Numbered from the stretch's first letter, positions 36,138 through 48,399 are shown. The stretch is 64,000 bases of DNA from Gnetum montanum (GCA_015680685.1 MNCI01029492.1:126147-190146), one strand, 5' to 3'. The notes: a model not told the origin generated them from the letters alone. Translations and numbers: made by a program.

Positions 36138-37405
36138 TGTAACGACGGAAAACGTTAGCAGCTGGAAAATACCGAACCAATTCCGTGTACACAGTTTTAA
36201 CCACGGATCCGTGCGAGGGTTATGTTGAAAAAACGAATCCTCGGCGCCTTGAACGGTCTTGTCGATCAGACAGGGACTTACTAATCAGTAAACCGATGAA
36301 TATCTAGAGAGACGATCTGATTCGAGGAATCGCAAAAACGAGGGGAAAGCGATGTAGATGAATTGCAACGATGATAACGCTAAACACGATAAGAGGAGGC
36401 TGGCGTAAGAGAAACACGTAGTCCCAAGATCTACGCTTTGACTTAAAAAATGTGTATTTCGTATATCTCGTTACACTGGGGAGACCCCGATTACTGGATG
36501 TGAAGCAATGCACAAAACAACAGGAAAACTATCCAAACAGAAGTCCGATCTACCTCGAAGGCTAAAGCCGGGATGCAAGGAAGGTCAAGCGCTCGCGCCT
36601 ACCGATCAATTGTTTCTGACCAATAGAGTCTTCCCCAGCAGACCGATTACTCTTGTTGCCGGTACTCAAAATGCACTGTGCTCTGTTTCTGCCGGAAGGT
36701 GATGCTGTCAACAATTGCCAAAGCGCTACTCTCTGTATCCCTGCTCAAAAGGGTGATAAGTGCCCCAGTGCTCAGAAAAATGCCTTTGCTTCTCTGATTT
36801 GCCAACCCCTGTATCTTTGTCAACTGGGGTACTTATAGGCTGCGATGCTCTGTGGAAAAGGCGCAACCCTGGTGACGTGTGTCCCGAGTGTTTCGGGCAC
36901 TGCTGGTTTGACCATTTTTGCGTCAAACTTCATGACTACGTACAATACGCTCGTTCGCGTATTGTGCGTGTGAAGAAGAGGCGCACGTCGGGCATGTCTC
37001 AACTGTCTTTGGGTTATATTACGCTTATTCACGTTGTATTGCGTGCATGAGCGTAACATAACGTAGAAACAAGGAATTCAGGTTGTTTTACGCTTGCATA
37101 CGCAGCCGCGCGTAATGAAGCGTAAATGATGTCTAGCTTGGCGACGCAATACGCTATGATACGCTACGTTGCGTGATGAGNNNNNNNNNNNNNNNNNNNN
37201 NNNNNNNNNNNNAGCGTCGCGTGATATAGCGTAAACAGAGAAAACACAGTAAGAGTAGAAATCTGCGCAGGAAGTTGAAGACTTGATGCTACACGTCTCT
37301 TGGTGTTGCTCTGTCTTGTTCTCCCTTCTGGATTTCTGACATGCGCCCCTGCTTGAATTGCGAATCTTTGCCTGAGGCCGACTCGCGATTTTTCACGGTG
37401 TTTCA
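36138..37405 (-). repeat. 5' LTR of element 1 (contains a 32-N gap)
   Basis: Same sequence as the solo LTR 14384-15809, with scattered substitutions. The 32-N gap at 37181-37212 stands in for 191 bases present in the solo LTR (15426-15616), so the true length is about 1427 bp. TATA box at 36831-36837 (minus). ACAAG follows at 37406-37410. Confidence 0.93.
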
Positions 37406-37410
37406 ACAAG

Positions 37411-38245
37411 TAGACTATGCATGATGATGTTATCTACTTGCAATAAATGCCTCCACAATTTTTGCATCTTTTTAGGGGATTCATCAATATTCCTCTCACG
37501 AACCATCTCAACATTCTCATTGCTGTGTACATCCTCATACACATCTACACCATCGTGCACCTCCTTGTGCACACGACTACCTCAACTGCCATCCCCCCCA
37601 CTAATTCATAATGAGGATTAGGACCATGAGTGTTGTCAAGATCTTGACTCCATTTGCTCTTCTTTTTGTGTGCCATGGTATCACATAAGTTACAAATAAT
37701 GAATCATGATCACGAACCACATACCTAGAATCACCACCAACCTCGAACCGCAAACCATGGCTCTTCATGAAATCATGGCATGGTACTACTGGTAAAGCAC
37801 TGTTTCACATCACCCTTGAGTCCAAGATGAGCTAGATGACCCAAAGTGGACCCAACATGGACTACACCTCAATAGTCACATCACTTGCACTAGCATAAGC
37901 GTACATCACCCATTAGAGCATGAGTTAGGAACATATCGAGTATGGCACATAAAAAACATATAAGTTACATGACCAAACCGAAGACCATAGTAAGTACACC
38001 CATCCCAAGAGACACCATTATCCTATAAGAGCTAAGACATATTTCTACTCTAACGTATCTAGCTCTAAGTCTTGCTATAGTAGCCAAGACTTTTCTACAA
38101 GCCAACATATCCTTGTGATGAAATACCAATGTAGTTTTGTAGTGATGGTTGTAATAGCATGAAACCTATAAGGATCTCTACATTTCTTCCGACTCATTAT
38201 ATAGGGAACAACCTTCCATCCACCAGCAAAACATGTTTTCATACA
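37411..38245 (-). mobile_element. Right half of the TR-GAG-like element, second copy
   Basis: Matches 15815-16650, including the 5' LTR (37770-38245), with a one-base deletion near 38006 and a few substitutions. The gag half that lies left of the insertion site in the first block is absent here, replaced by element 1. Confidence 0.8.
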
Positions 38246-38462
38246 CTCAAGTTAACATTATTTTTAGCAACGTACCTAGAGGGGAAAACCATCGGTTCTT
38301 TTGGTTTCCGAAATTCCTAATTGTTGTATGATCTTCCTCATCATTGTGGGTGCACCACTAGTTGACAGCCAGAGCATGTCTCCTTCTGTGTCAATTTGAT
38401 GTGTTAGGGTTTCTTGGCAAGATCGCCATCAACAGGTGAGATTTAAATGAACCCTATGGCGG

Positions 38463-38550
38463 TTGTTAAACTGTCTTCTGTTCTTCTTACGAACCAGACG
38501 CTGCAATTGTTAAACTGTCTTCTATTCTTCTTACGAACCAGACGCTGCAA
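38463..38550 (+). repeat. 44-bp tandem duplication before the second PUP copy
   Basis: 38463-38506 and 38507-38550, identical in arrangement to 16868-16955. It therefore predates the block duplication. Confidence 0.9.
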
Positions 38551-38555
38551 GAAAC

Positions 38556-39599
38556 ATGAAAATCAAGCAATATTTGTTGGAGCATGGCAGAAAATTCGCG
38601 GAGCATAAGAACTATTTGGTTCTGGCGATACTGAACACTATAGCGCTGATTGCGGGGCAATCCGCTGCACTTTTTCTGAGCAGATACTACTTTGATAAGG
38701 GCGGAAACAGCAGGTGGCTTTCCACACTTCTGCAAGTTGTGGGTTGGCCCGTATTCCTGCTTCCCCTGTTTTGGCGAGAAACAGGGGCGATTACCCCTCT
38801 TTCATGGCGTCTGCTCGTGATTTATATTGTGCTTGGGGTTGTTCTTGCAGGAGATGATCTTCTCTATTCGTGGGGCATATCGTGTGTTCCTGTTTCAACT
38901 TATTCTCTCATCTGCTCCAGTCAGCTCGCCTTCAATGTCATCTTCTCATTTTTCCTTAACAAGCAGAGAATGACGTTCTACATCCTGAACTCTGTTGTGA
39001 TTCTGACTTTTGCCGCAGTTCTGTTGGGGATTTACAGCAATGGAGATAGGCCTGAGGGGGTCACTAATGTGCAGTATTTTGTGGGGTTTTTCTGCACTTT
39101 GGCTGCCTCTGCTTTGTATGGCCTTATTTTGCCGTTGATACAGCTTGCTTTCCAGAAAGTGCTGAAAAAGGAGTCTTTTGCTGTTGTTCTGGAGATGAAT
39201 ATTTATATCTCGGCTGTTGCTAGTGCTATATGTGTTGTTGGGCTGTTTGCCAGTGGAGAATTCAGGCATGTGGGTAACGAAGCTGGGAATTTTACAGATG
39301 GGAAGTTGGCTTACTGGATGACTGTGATCTGGTCTGCAATTGGATGGCAGGTGGCTTCTGTGGGTGTTATTGGTCTGATTTTTCTGGTGTCTTCTTTGTT
39401 CTCCAATGTGGTCAGCAGTCTTGCTTTGCCTGTGGTCCCTATGGGATTCTTCCATGACAAGGTGACTGCTATCAAGGTGATTTCCTTGCTGCTTAGCATA
39501 TGGGGATTTGTCTCTTACGTTTATGGAGGATATAAGGAATCAGAAACTCTGGACTCTCCCAGGGTGCAGTCAGAACAGCATAATGAATCTGTGGTGTGA
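38556..39599 (+). CDS. PUP: Purine permease-like transporter (right copy)
   Basis: An intact 347-residue frame, the same length as the left copy and differing at five residues: 113 (Ala/Val), 174 (His/Tyr), 193 (Ser/Pro), 238 (Asp/His) and 340 (Lys/Glu), left/right. Position 193 lies within a predicted membrane helix, so the Pro could matter structurally; the others fall in loops or the tail. Family features and expected role (import of purine-type substrates such as cytokinins across a plant membrane) are as for the left copy. With both frames intact, this is either a recent duplicate or the second allele. The upstream context is the same TR-GAG LTR and 44-bp repeats. Confidence 0.92.
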   Translation: MKIKQYLLEHGRKFAEHKNYLVLAILNTIALIAGQSAALFLSRYYFDKGGNSRWLSTLLQVVGWPVFLLPLFWRETGAITPLSWRLLVIYIVLGVVLAGDDLLYSWGISCVPVSTYSLICSSQLAFNVIFSFFLNKQRMTFYILNSVVILTFAAVLLGIYSNGDRPEGVTNVQYFVGFFCTLAASALYGLILPLIQLAFQKVLKKESFAVVLEMNIYISAVASAICVVGLFASGEFRHVGNEAGNFTDGKLAYWMTVIWSAIGWQVASVGVIGLIFLVSSLFSNVVSSLALPVVPMGFFHDKVTAIKVISLLLSIWGFVSYVYGGYKESETLDSPRVQSEQHNESVV

Positions 39600-42121
39600 G
39601 AATGATCACTGAGGTAATTCTGTGTACGGATGAGATTGATTTTTTAAATATCTGAGTCATGACAATGATCCTGTTTATTCACAACTGCATTTAACTCATT
39701 GTTAAAGCACAAAGCACAAATGTGTCTTAATCCATTTTTTATTATTGTAATTCCTCTAGTAATTAATATTTTGAATCTGGTTTGATAAATGCTGTGTCGA
39801 TTCTTGTTCTTCAATTTGGCTATTTGATTATAACATTTACTGGTGATAACGATTTGGAGTATACTTTCTAATAATGTTGAATACAGTAAAAAATTTAAGA
39901 TGACTATACAATGAGATTCTCCAGAGCAAACGAGTTATAATGGGTTACAATTTTAAGATATGCGTTACCCAGTCTAAAGATTTTTTTTTATTTTATTTTA
40001 TTTCTAGTTACTGCTTTATTTGATTGCTTTCATTATAACTAATAGTAGTCAAAAAATATTTAATATGATAAGTAAAAACAACAGTTATCAGAATACTTCA
40101 TGTATAACTTTTATTCAATTATTTTTAGCAAGTATATTACTTATTCAAATTGTTAATTTAAAGTCACGGGCTTGCAGAATACTGCCTACAGCAAAGCTTG
40201 ACTTTTTTGTAACTGTTGAATTCGTTATACCTTTTACAATGCAATCAGAGTTTGTCATTTTGTTCTGTAAATCACTAGAAATTTCAACTTTCAAGAATTG
40301 CCCTTCATTGTCAGACAATTGTTGGAAATTCAACTTATCCCTGTGATCAATAGCTTTCCAAATTTCACTTTTCTGGGTATCTATTTTGCTTTCCTGTTTC
40401 TCAATTTAATGAGCAGGGTAAACCAATTTCGTCAGAGGGAAAAATAAACATCTTCTAAAGTCAGGTAGACCATGAATGATTACTGTCCGTTCCATGGCCA
40501 AGTACTTTCGATGCTGCTGGCCGGTGATGTTTTTGAATCTTGTTTTACCACATCAATAAAATAGTGAAATTGATACAATCAAAAAGTAAAATTGATACAA
40601 TCAAAAAGTAAAATTGGTATAATCTGAAAACAGAAAATTTGTTATTCATTTCAACGAATTTGTCATTCTGAAAAGTGAAATTGCTATTCAAATCATCCAA
40701 ATTAACTGGTCAAAGGAATACTATAGTTGGAAATCCAATTATCGATACTTTCGATCTTCCACGAATGGCCAGGGAAAAAAGTTCCAGATTCAAAAATAAC
40801 TAGTTTGGTTGTCACCCTAACATCAAACTGGGGGAGGTTGCTACTAATAATGTGTAGGCACAAGCTATTGATCAGTCAATGGTGATAATAATAATGATCA
40901 GAAAAAAAAAATTTCACCTTTTGGTGCTATAATCTCAGTTCTTTGATGATTCTCTGTTAAATCAACCAATTGCAACATTTGTTTGTTTAGTGGTTGTTGG
41001 CTTCACAAAGTTACTGCTGATGTTGGTCGATTTTGTTTCTTTTGTTTTATTTTTTTAATTATTGCTACAGTGTCCTTGGTATGTCTCGCAACATGAAATA
41101 ATATTTAAATTTGCAATATCAAGTATTGCTTACTGCTCAACGACCAAGAACCTGATCAGCAGGTTTTCATAATACAGTGTGCGTCCCAAATGGCTGCCCG
41201 TTGTGGATGCTATTTAAAATCTAAAAATACCTTTTCCTCTGCTGAGGCTTCTTGGCTTAGTCTCATTGTCTTAAGCTTCCAACAAGCATCAAATTATGAT
41301 TTTAAATTTATGCATGATTTTAAATTTATGCATTTGGTGGTTGTTAGCGTTCAATTTTGCTGCTCCTATCACAAAATTCTTGGTACTTGCATGATTCATA
41401 CCTTTTAGAATATTTCATTGCTAGCTTCAAATCATAGATGCTTTTTTTTTTTAAAAAAAAAGGAGAAAATGTCCATCTCCTTGGTAACTTGCAAATCAAT
41501 TACTAATTTATATACATTTCCAAAGTTCCATCCCTATTTAATTGCTCCAAATCATATTCCTTCAAAACTCCATTTTCTGAATTTAGTTTAACTTTTACCT
41601 TCAAAGTTCTTGGGTTACTCTTAGGGATTCTTCCTCCATCCTGCACAAAGCTTTGCCCTTACCACAATACGAATTTGAATTATTAGTTTACATCATGTAT
41701 AAAACTTGGATTCTAAGAAATGGAGGGCATAAACACTGCCAAATAAATACAAGAAGTGAGTGCAAGTTGAAACAACTATAGTTAGCTTAGAAATATCAGG
41801 GCTAACTTGTATCCATTTACCTTAATTCTGGCTGAGAGGTCAACTCGTCTCGTAGGAGAGGGGGGAGGGGGGAGTGGATTTGTCGCTCTCCAAGTAACGC
41901 CCTCCATAGCATGCGCGACGTAAGATCACACGAAACAGGAAAAAACATGAATCAAAGAGACACCTTTTTGTATTCCTGTTGCACAGAATGTGAACCAAAG
42001 AGCCATAGCTTTTCGTATTCTCGCTGCACATAAAAAGGTCAAATGCAGAATGGGAATGGGAATGAGAATTTCATTTCCATTCTATCTTTGTCTCCATCTG
42101 CAACTGCTACTGCAGGTCGCC
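39600..42121. other. Intergenic, second copy; no gene seen
   Basis: Nearly identical to 18005-20526, including the 22-bp units near 40563-40628. Differences are few (for example 40926 and 41010). Confidence 0.5.
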
Positions 42122-42800
42122 TAGCACAATTGAACCAACTTTGATGATGTTAGCTTTGAAGCCCCGCTGGAGCGTTGGAAAGGCACCTACGATGGTGGCC
42201 CATGTTTCAACTACAATAACATGCTCATCAGCATGTGCTTTTTCAACCAAGGCAGCAATAAAGCAGTAGGCTAGTCGGCCCTTGCTATATCCTCGCTCAA
42301 CATCGAGGATCACGACATGCACACGCTATCAATAATCGTCGACATTACCGTGTTAGGCTATGCCAACGACACTACCCGCAACATGGCCTAGCTTGCATGG
42401 ATCGCCATCTACAAGGTCTAGTGGCACTATGGCTACTTTATTTTTGACATCCTTGCAGCCATGGATGCCATTTTGTCCAATGGCATTGACATGCTTTTGC
42501 TTTTGCTTGGTGACAACCCATAGTAGTACTACACCAATAGCATCGCCATCAACACCTTCATTGCTGCAGTCCACTGCCACGTGTTTGTTGCTTGCTCGAC
42601 CAAAAACTCCAGAAAACATTGACATCGCCTCAAATCTTGTGCCCTGGATCATGACCATCATTGCTAGCACCCTTGATCGTGATCTCCCGGCCATCATGGT
42701 GCTCGTTGATGGCATCGAGTATGCTAGAACCTCACTCTACTCTGGGGAAGTGCTATTGGAAGATCCAAATCTCACACTCATCTATGCTGGAAACACCTAT
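42122..42800 (+). pseudogene. Subtilase fragment, right copy
   Basis: Same stops and frameshift as 20527-21205 (offset 21595), so the fragment was already dead before the block was duplicated. Recognisable pieces are 'RWKGTYDGG', 'DILAAMDA' and 'ASTLDRDLP'. Confidence 0.82.
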
Positions 42801-44592
42801 GGTAGCTTGGACCTCAGAGGTAGAGGAGGTGTGAATCATAATACAATTTTTGTTATAATAGCTAAAAGATCTCTTCATTTAGGTTTCTTTTTTTTTTATA
42901 TAATTTATATATGAATTAGGCCAATATGTTTCTTAAGTAGCTTTGTCTGAATGTATGTTTTAAACATAAAATTTTGCAGAGAGGGGTAAGATGAGGAGTA
43001 GAGCTAGAGACATTTGAGAAAGGACAGTAATGGCTATAGTTGAAGCTACAGCCTGAAGGGAAGGGTCTTCTAAAGTTTCTGTGTCAACAATAGCCTTTAG
43101 TTATTGGAATCTCTTTCTAGAAACAAACTTTCTACCAGTCTTTTTATGTGTGTTTTTGTTAATTTTTTATAATGAATTGTAACGTGTTGAACATTACATT
43201 TTGATAATTTTGTGCAATTTTCATAGTTTCACTTCAAGCTGAGGTCTTATGTCATTAGTACTTAGCATGTTTTCCTATACATTTGCATTCTCAATGCAAA
43301 AACATTCCAAAGTTTGGTTCTATTCTTTTTTCAATGCTTTCTAGAGTGGTAGAGAATTCTAATATTGTAATTTTCTAATACTATCTTAAGTAATCTTCTT
43401 TTTGTTACATCCTTTTTCAATGTAAAGGAACATTTATAAGTTCATGTTTTCTTTTTCTCTTTGTATATTTTGTGTAGGTTTTATCATTTCTATGGTTGTG
43501 CTTTAAAATTCAGCAATTACCATGGAGTAGATGTGTTTAGTTGTTACGATTGTGATTACTTTTTCGTTTGCAATATGCACTTTAATAAAATGTAAAAGCG
43601 TTAGCATTTTTGCTAGGACATGAAAATTATTAGCCAATTTGAGATGTCAGCCAGACTTTGGTCAGATTTTTAACAATTTTTCCTGGTTATTGGGAGGACT
43701 TAAAGAGTTCAAATTTGATAATTTCTTCTTATCTTCTAACATCTAGTGAGGTTTTTTCTATATATACATATTCTTTGATTAATGAAATCTAATGGATGAT
43801 ATGGTTGTTAACCTGGTAAATATTAAAAATGCGAACTTCTACACCTCTTGTAGCCTAGACCTCGGGAAGATCTCCGACAAGATCATGCTATGATGATCCT
43901 AGCCAATGCCAAGGAAAATGACGACAAGCTCTCCATTGACGCACATGTCTTGCCATAATCATAAATAACCAATTATTTATAAATCTCCCCTAGCCAAAGA
44001 GTCATTGCAAGGGAGCCAATAATTATATTTATCTCGGTTATTTATAATCTCGATTATATATAATAATATATTTATAATCATAAACATAAATGATTATATA
44101 TAATGATTATAAACACTTCATCATAAATAAAGTTGGTTATTTATAATCATGTTATTATATATATTTTATGGATAATGCTAACTGAGATATAATCATTATG
44201 GGTTAACATTATGAATGAATAAATAATATCTCTAACATTATGGATTATGAGTAATATTTCATCATATCTTAGCTTTATTATTATAAAATGTTTACCGTTC
44301 GAATGAATCTTATAATCCATAATATCTCAAATTATAATTATGGATTATTGCTTTAATTATAATAATCTTATAACATTTATTGGATTCCACAGTAATTATA
44401 ATATAATAATTATGAATAATTATGAATGAGGTGTTAGCATCATTCATATCTTGTCCATTGTAAGAATAATGTTAATATACAAAAGCCCGTGATATAATAA
44501 TAACATTATTTATACATTTGTAACGTGATTTTTTACATTTCCACGAATGAATATGCATTACAAATATATGTTGCAGTGTCAATTTAGTCTGA
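42801..44592. other. Intergenic; includes the AT-rich sequence missing from the left copy
   Basis: 44099-44464 is the sequence equivalent to the left copy's N gap. It is more than 75% A+T by eye, with repeated 'ataatgattata' and 'ttataatcat' phrases able to form imperfect hairpins. No gene. Confidence 0.5.
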
Positions 44593-44945
44593 TCTCTTCG
44601 TATTTCCTCACGTGCATGCACCACATGCATGGGAGCTAAAGAATTAATACAAGGGAGTTGAATCTTTACTCGATTAATGTCCTCTAACCCCTGAGCTTCT
44701 CATTCGTCTCTTTGTATTCCTTCACATGCATACACCACATGCAAGGGAGCCAAAAAGTCACTGCAGGGGAGCCGAATCTCTATTCAATTGACGCCTCCTA
44801 ACCCTTGGTCTCCCCATTCATCTCTTCGTATTCCCTCACGTATAGGGCCCGACGTGGGTAATAATGAATATTTATTATTATAAATGGTGATGGTTACGAT
44901 TATAGTAATAATGAATATTTATTATTATTATAAACAGTGACGATT
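44593..44945. repeat. Two adjoining minisatellites, second copy
   Basis: Same about 114-bp and 46-bp units as 22883-23235, with equal copy number in both blocks. Confidence 0.75.
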
Positions 44946-45213
44946 ATGGTTACAGTGATGATTACGATCATGGCAACGGTTAAGGTGATGATGGTTACAG
45001 TGTGATGCAATATTTTAAAATATTGAACTTAGACATCATGTTACAAGATTAACAGGTTCAATATTGGAATTCATGCATTTTTAAAAACATGGATCTTGCT
45101 ACTATTAGTCCTAATAGAGAAGGTGAAGAACACTCTTTTCAAGATTAGCAACAACAACCATCTACTACAATAAGTAGTGCAACAATTATCTACTGCAACA
45201 AGTAATGCAATCT

Positions 45214-45673
45214 CTGCTTATATGTAAAGGTGCAAGGGTAATGCTTACAATTAACCTTTGGCCTGAAACATGATTGGTGAATGGTGTACTTGACATGATT
45301 CACAATATTATGTATCCTTAGGGTAAATAGCCACCTACATTACCATTATACATTATTGTTGATTTTGACTCCTACATTGGATGTGCCTTTGATAATGGTA
45401 ATCCCCATCATGCGCCAATTGTACCTATGGTCTGAGGAGCATCTCGTCAATCATCATTACGGTTGACATGGGCCATGACTATTCATAAATCTCAAAGAAT
45501 GACACTAGATAATGCTACTATTAACATTTGTTGCATTATCTAGAGTTAAGACCATTGATTCTTTAAAGATTCATCCTCTTTTCTATGTGCAAAGATACAA
45601 AAAGATTTCAGATGCTAAACATCTCCAAAGTAGAATTGCACAAGAAGTTCATTTTGCTCAGTTGGAGAATTAG
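45214..45673 (+). pseudogene. PIF1/Helitron-type helicase remnant, right copy
   Basis: Same sequence, stops and frameshift as 23504-23963 (offset 21710): 'GARVMLTINLWPE', 'MTIHKSQRMTLD', 'YKKISDAK'. Inactive before the duplication. Confidence 0.78.
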
Positions 45674-47080
45674 GCATACTGAGTTCACACTTATCATTGT
45701 ATTTTTCCTTTTGCTCAATCTTATTATATAGCTCTATAATGTTTATTACAATAATTGTGCAATGTATTCCTTCATCAACATATACGAATTATATAAACTT
45801 TTATTTTAACCAATTTATGTTTACCTATTATTTGGAATGCAAATAGTGATGATAACTTAAAAAATAAAAAAAATAATTAAATTCTACTCGTAGCCCACGA
45901 AACTGCTCCACTAGTTTAGATATATACATACATACATACATACATATATATATATATATATTGACCGAGATGATTTTAAGAAAAAAAAAAGATGTTAACC
46001 AAGCCCAACTACTGGACGAGGTAACAAGATAACTAAAAATGGAATCACTCATCCCTCCTCTGTTTCTCTACCACTTACCCAATTTAGTTTTACCCTCTCT
46101 GTCAAGTTTTCTCTTTTTTTGTTTGCTCTCTCTGTTACACTTCTCATGTAGGTTAAAATTCTTAAGACATTATCCTTGCCCACCATCAAGATATAGATCC
46201 CTCTAATGGCTAGGCCTTGAGAATATGCAAATTTTCATGTTTGAAAAGAATGTCATGTTGAAATTTGCGATAGAAGCTAAAAATCTAAATGTTTGGAGAA
46301 CACACCATGATGAAAGTGGTGACTTAACTGGTTATTCTTTTAGAATTTCTCAATGCTTACACGATGACCATTCTCATTCCAGGTGTTAAGAACGTATCGT
46401 ATCTTAAAACTAGTTTAGCTATATATTTATGATATATATCTATTATTTGGCTAAGAGAATCTTTTATATTTACCACATGTAGAGGCATTGTTTTTTCATT
46501 ATGTTTTTGCCCACCAAATTTAGATCTACTATTGTTGTGGATTCTTAGTAGAGTGGCCTTGCTACGGTGGTTTGTGTTTGCTGCTAGGTTACTGCAAGAA
46601 AAATGCAACTCATGCTTTCTCTCTGCACACAAATTTTGATAATCATTCTACATCAATTATGCCCACCATGAATAAATGAGTGATTTGATGGAATTGTGAA
46701 TAATTAAGGCCTATCACTTGATTTTTTATTTATTTTTAGAATTGGGTTGGCTGATGTAAAGTTGTTTTGTTTTAATGTTGGAGTGGATGAAATCAATTTT
46801 GCTTTCATAGCTATGCCATCATTAATTGTGTGTGTCTGTATTTGTTTTTTTGGATTGTTGGATTAACTGAGATATATCTCTATTGAGGATTCTTTGCTTG
46901 ATTGATCGATTCCTCAATCTAAGAAAATTCTAGATGAAATGAGGAACCATTCCTAAAACCACTTTTTTTTACTTCAATATTTGGTTTTAATTTTTGGAAG
47001 TAAACAACTAGCATGACATGGTAGGTGGTGTGACATGGCAAGGTGACAAATTTCACTCCCCTTCCACCCTCCATTGCGCC
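45674..47080. other. Intergenic, second copy
   Basis: Includes the (TACA)n(TA)n microsatellite at about 45920-45961. From about 46690 the two blocks differ every 20-40 bases, far more than in the preceding 8 kb. No gene recognised. Confidence 0.5.
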
Positions 47081-47219
47081 AGATGTGAAACACCACAAAA
47101 TTATGAGCTCTGTACTTCCCCAGCAAAAAGCCGGTTCCTGGGACCCACAGACAACCATGGCTACAACTGGCGTCACACATTGCAACTTTGGAGGTCAGAA
47201 AGCTTCATTTTCACTATGT

Positions 47220-47710
47220 ATGCGATGCCAGCGTATACGCCCGACGTCTACGCTCAAGTACATCCCCAGCGTAGATGCTCGAACCCACAGCGTATGTGCC
47301 CGCCAGCGTAGACGCTCGAATTCCTAGCGTATACGCCCAGCGTAGACATCCAACTCGCACGCCCGATGTACGTACTTCACCTGTACACTCGGCAAGTACG
47401 ACAAATGTTTACGCTCGGCGTGAAATCTCCAAAGGTAGGATGAAGACAACACCAAAGAGCAAGGATTGAAGCAAGTGGGCATCCTTTGGTGTATACGCCC
47501 ATCATCTTTCAGCGTATACGCCCAGCATCCTTCAGTGTATACGCCCAACATTCACCAGCATATACGCCCAGCACAGCATCTCCACCAAGTTCACACACGC
47601 CTAGCACACCCAGCATATACGCCCAGCACAGCATCTCCACCAAGTTCACACACGCCCAGCACACCCAACGTATACGCCGACCTGATGTAGCGTATACGCC
47701 CAACGTATAC
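47220..47710. repeat. Array of GCGTATACGC-type palindromes in the LTR
   Basis: About a dozen occurrences of CAGCGTATACGCCCAGC and near variants (GTGTATACGC, GCATATACGC, GCGTAGACGC). The core GCGTATACGC is its own reverse complement. A 55-bp unit is tandemly duplicated at 47556 and 47611. The 3' LTR has fewer units around 63940-63990, so the array varies in length. Confidence 0.8.
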
Positions 47711-47767
47711 GCCCAGCAGATGTAACATTTTGTACATTTGTAAAGTGTATACACCCAGTCAATGCGC

Positions 47768-47812
47768 CACGTGTCGCCTAACCCGAGTTTAGCGTAACAA
47801 CCTGTATATAAA
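47768..47812 (+). promoter_or_regulatory. Predicted LTR promoter: G-box and TATA box
   Basis: CACGTG at 47768-47773 in the context CCACGTGTC, an ABRE/G-box-like plant element. TATATAAA follows 31 bases later at 47805-47812, with a pyrimidine-rich stretch after it. Placement within the LTR fits the U3/R boundary. Use is not shown. Confidence 0.6.
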
Positions 47813-48399
47813 CCCCCATTTTCCACTTCACCAAAGTCGGTTGGCAAAATCCCGGAGCACACCAGAGAACATTTACGCTGCGTACAAGAGCTGAAACCCT
47901 CTTACGCTAGAGAGCCCTGTATGCCGTACACACAGTCTCTACGCTCCGCCTGCCTTGCGAACCAGCCGAGTCATTCCTACATACGCCGGGGCTTTTCGTC
48001 TGCCTTGTGTTCCCTCACGACTGCGTTAGACCGGTGCACTGTACTTTGACTCTGTAATACCATTATTTACATTTGCTGCATAAGATTGTTTATAGTTTTA
48101 TGTCAACTTGGCACACGCATTCTGTTTACGCCTGTTTACGCTCACGCTCTATTTGTATCTATTTTATGCCGTTCACGCTTTATTTACGCTCGCTACATCG
48201 TTTATGCATAACCCAGCGTATAGCACTTTGCGTACGCGCAGGGAAATCCTTGTCTGATCCGCGTGCGGACCACCCAAGGTACTCTGCCTTCATGCATTCC
48301 AGCTTGCCCTCAGGCGAAAGCAAGGTCTTCTGTGCTCGTCCTGCGATCCCACGGCCTCTGTTTCCTTTCAGCCGGAGACCGACGATTTCAGGTGGTACA

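Larger units (their letters stand above)
25671..37405 (-). mobile_element. Element 1: Tat-lineage Ty3/gypsy element, 3'-truncated and lacking RT
   Basis: Minus-strand order from the right: 5' LTR (37405-36138), primer-binding region, one gag-protease frame (35894-32112), a divergent region holding an antisense spliced gene (27803-31543, plus strand), the tail of the first RNase H, the second (archaeal-type) RNase H and integrase. Two RNase H domains mark the Tat clade (Ogre, Retand and relatives). RT and most of the first RNase H are missing. The integrase C-terminus, 3' UTR and 3' LTR are cut off at 25670. ACAAG follows the 5' LTR at 37406-37410. Confidence 0.9.
36138..47380. repeat. Duplicated block, right copy
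   Basis: Partner of 14384-25670. Its left edge is the element 1 5' LTR, continuous with element 1's internal region. Its right edge continues into a complete element 2 LTR. The distance from the breakpoint at 25670 to the equivalent base 47380 is 21710 bp, which would be the unit length if this is a tandem duplication. Confidence 0.95.
47086..48399 (+). repeat. 5' LTR of element 2
   Basis: Starts TGAAACACCAC and ends GGTGGTACA. The start recurs at 63541 (3' LTR) and 25376 (truncated fragment). Length 1314 bp. The 5' and 3' LTRs differ by scattered substitutions and in the number of CGTATACGCCCAGC repeat units, so insertion is not very recent. Confidence 0.9.

Noticed and set aside
25671-37405. 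Endogenous pararetrovirus
   Set aside because: LTRs, target duplications and integrase with duplicated RNase H identify a Ty3/gypsy Tat element; no movement protein or coat signature.
47220-47710. CRISPR-like array of regularly repeated motifs
   Set aside because: Spacing is irregular, units are short palindromes within a plant LTR, and no cas genes or prokaryotic context exist.
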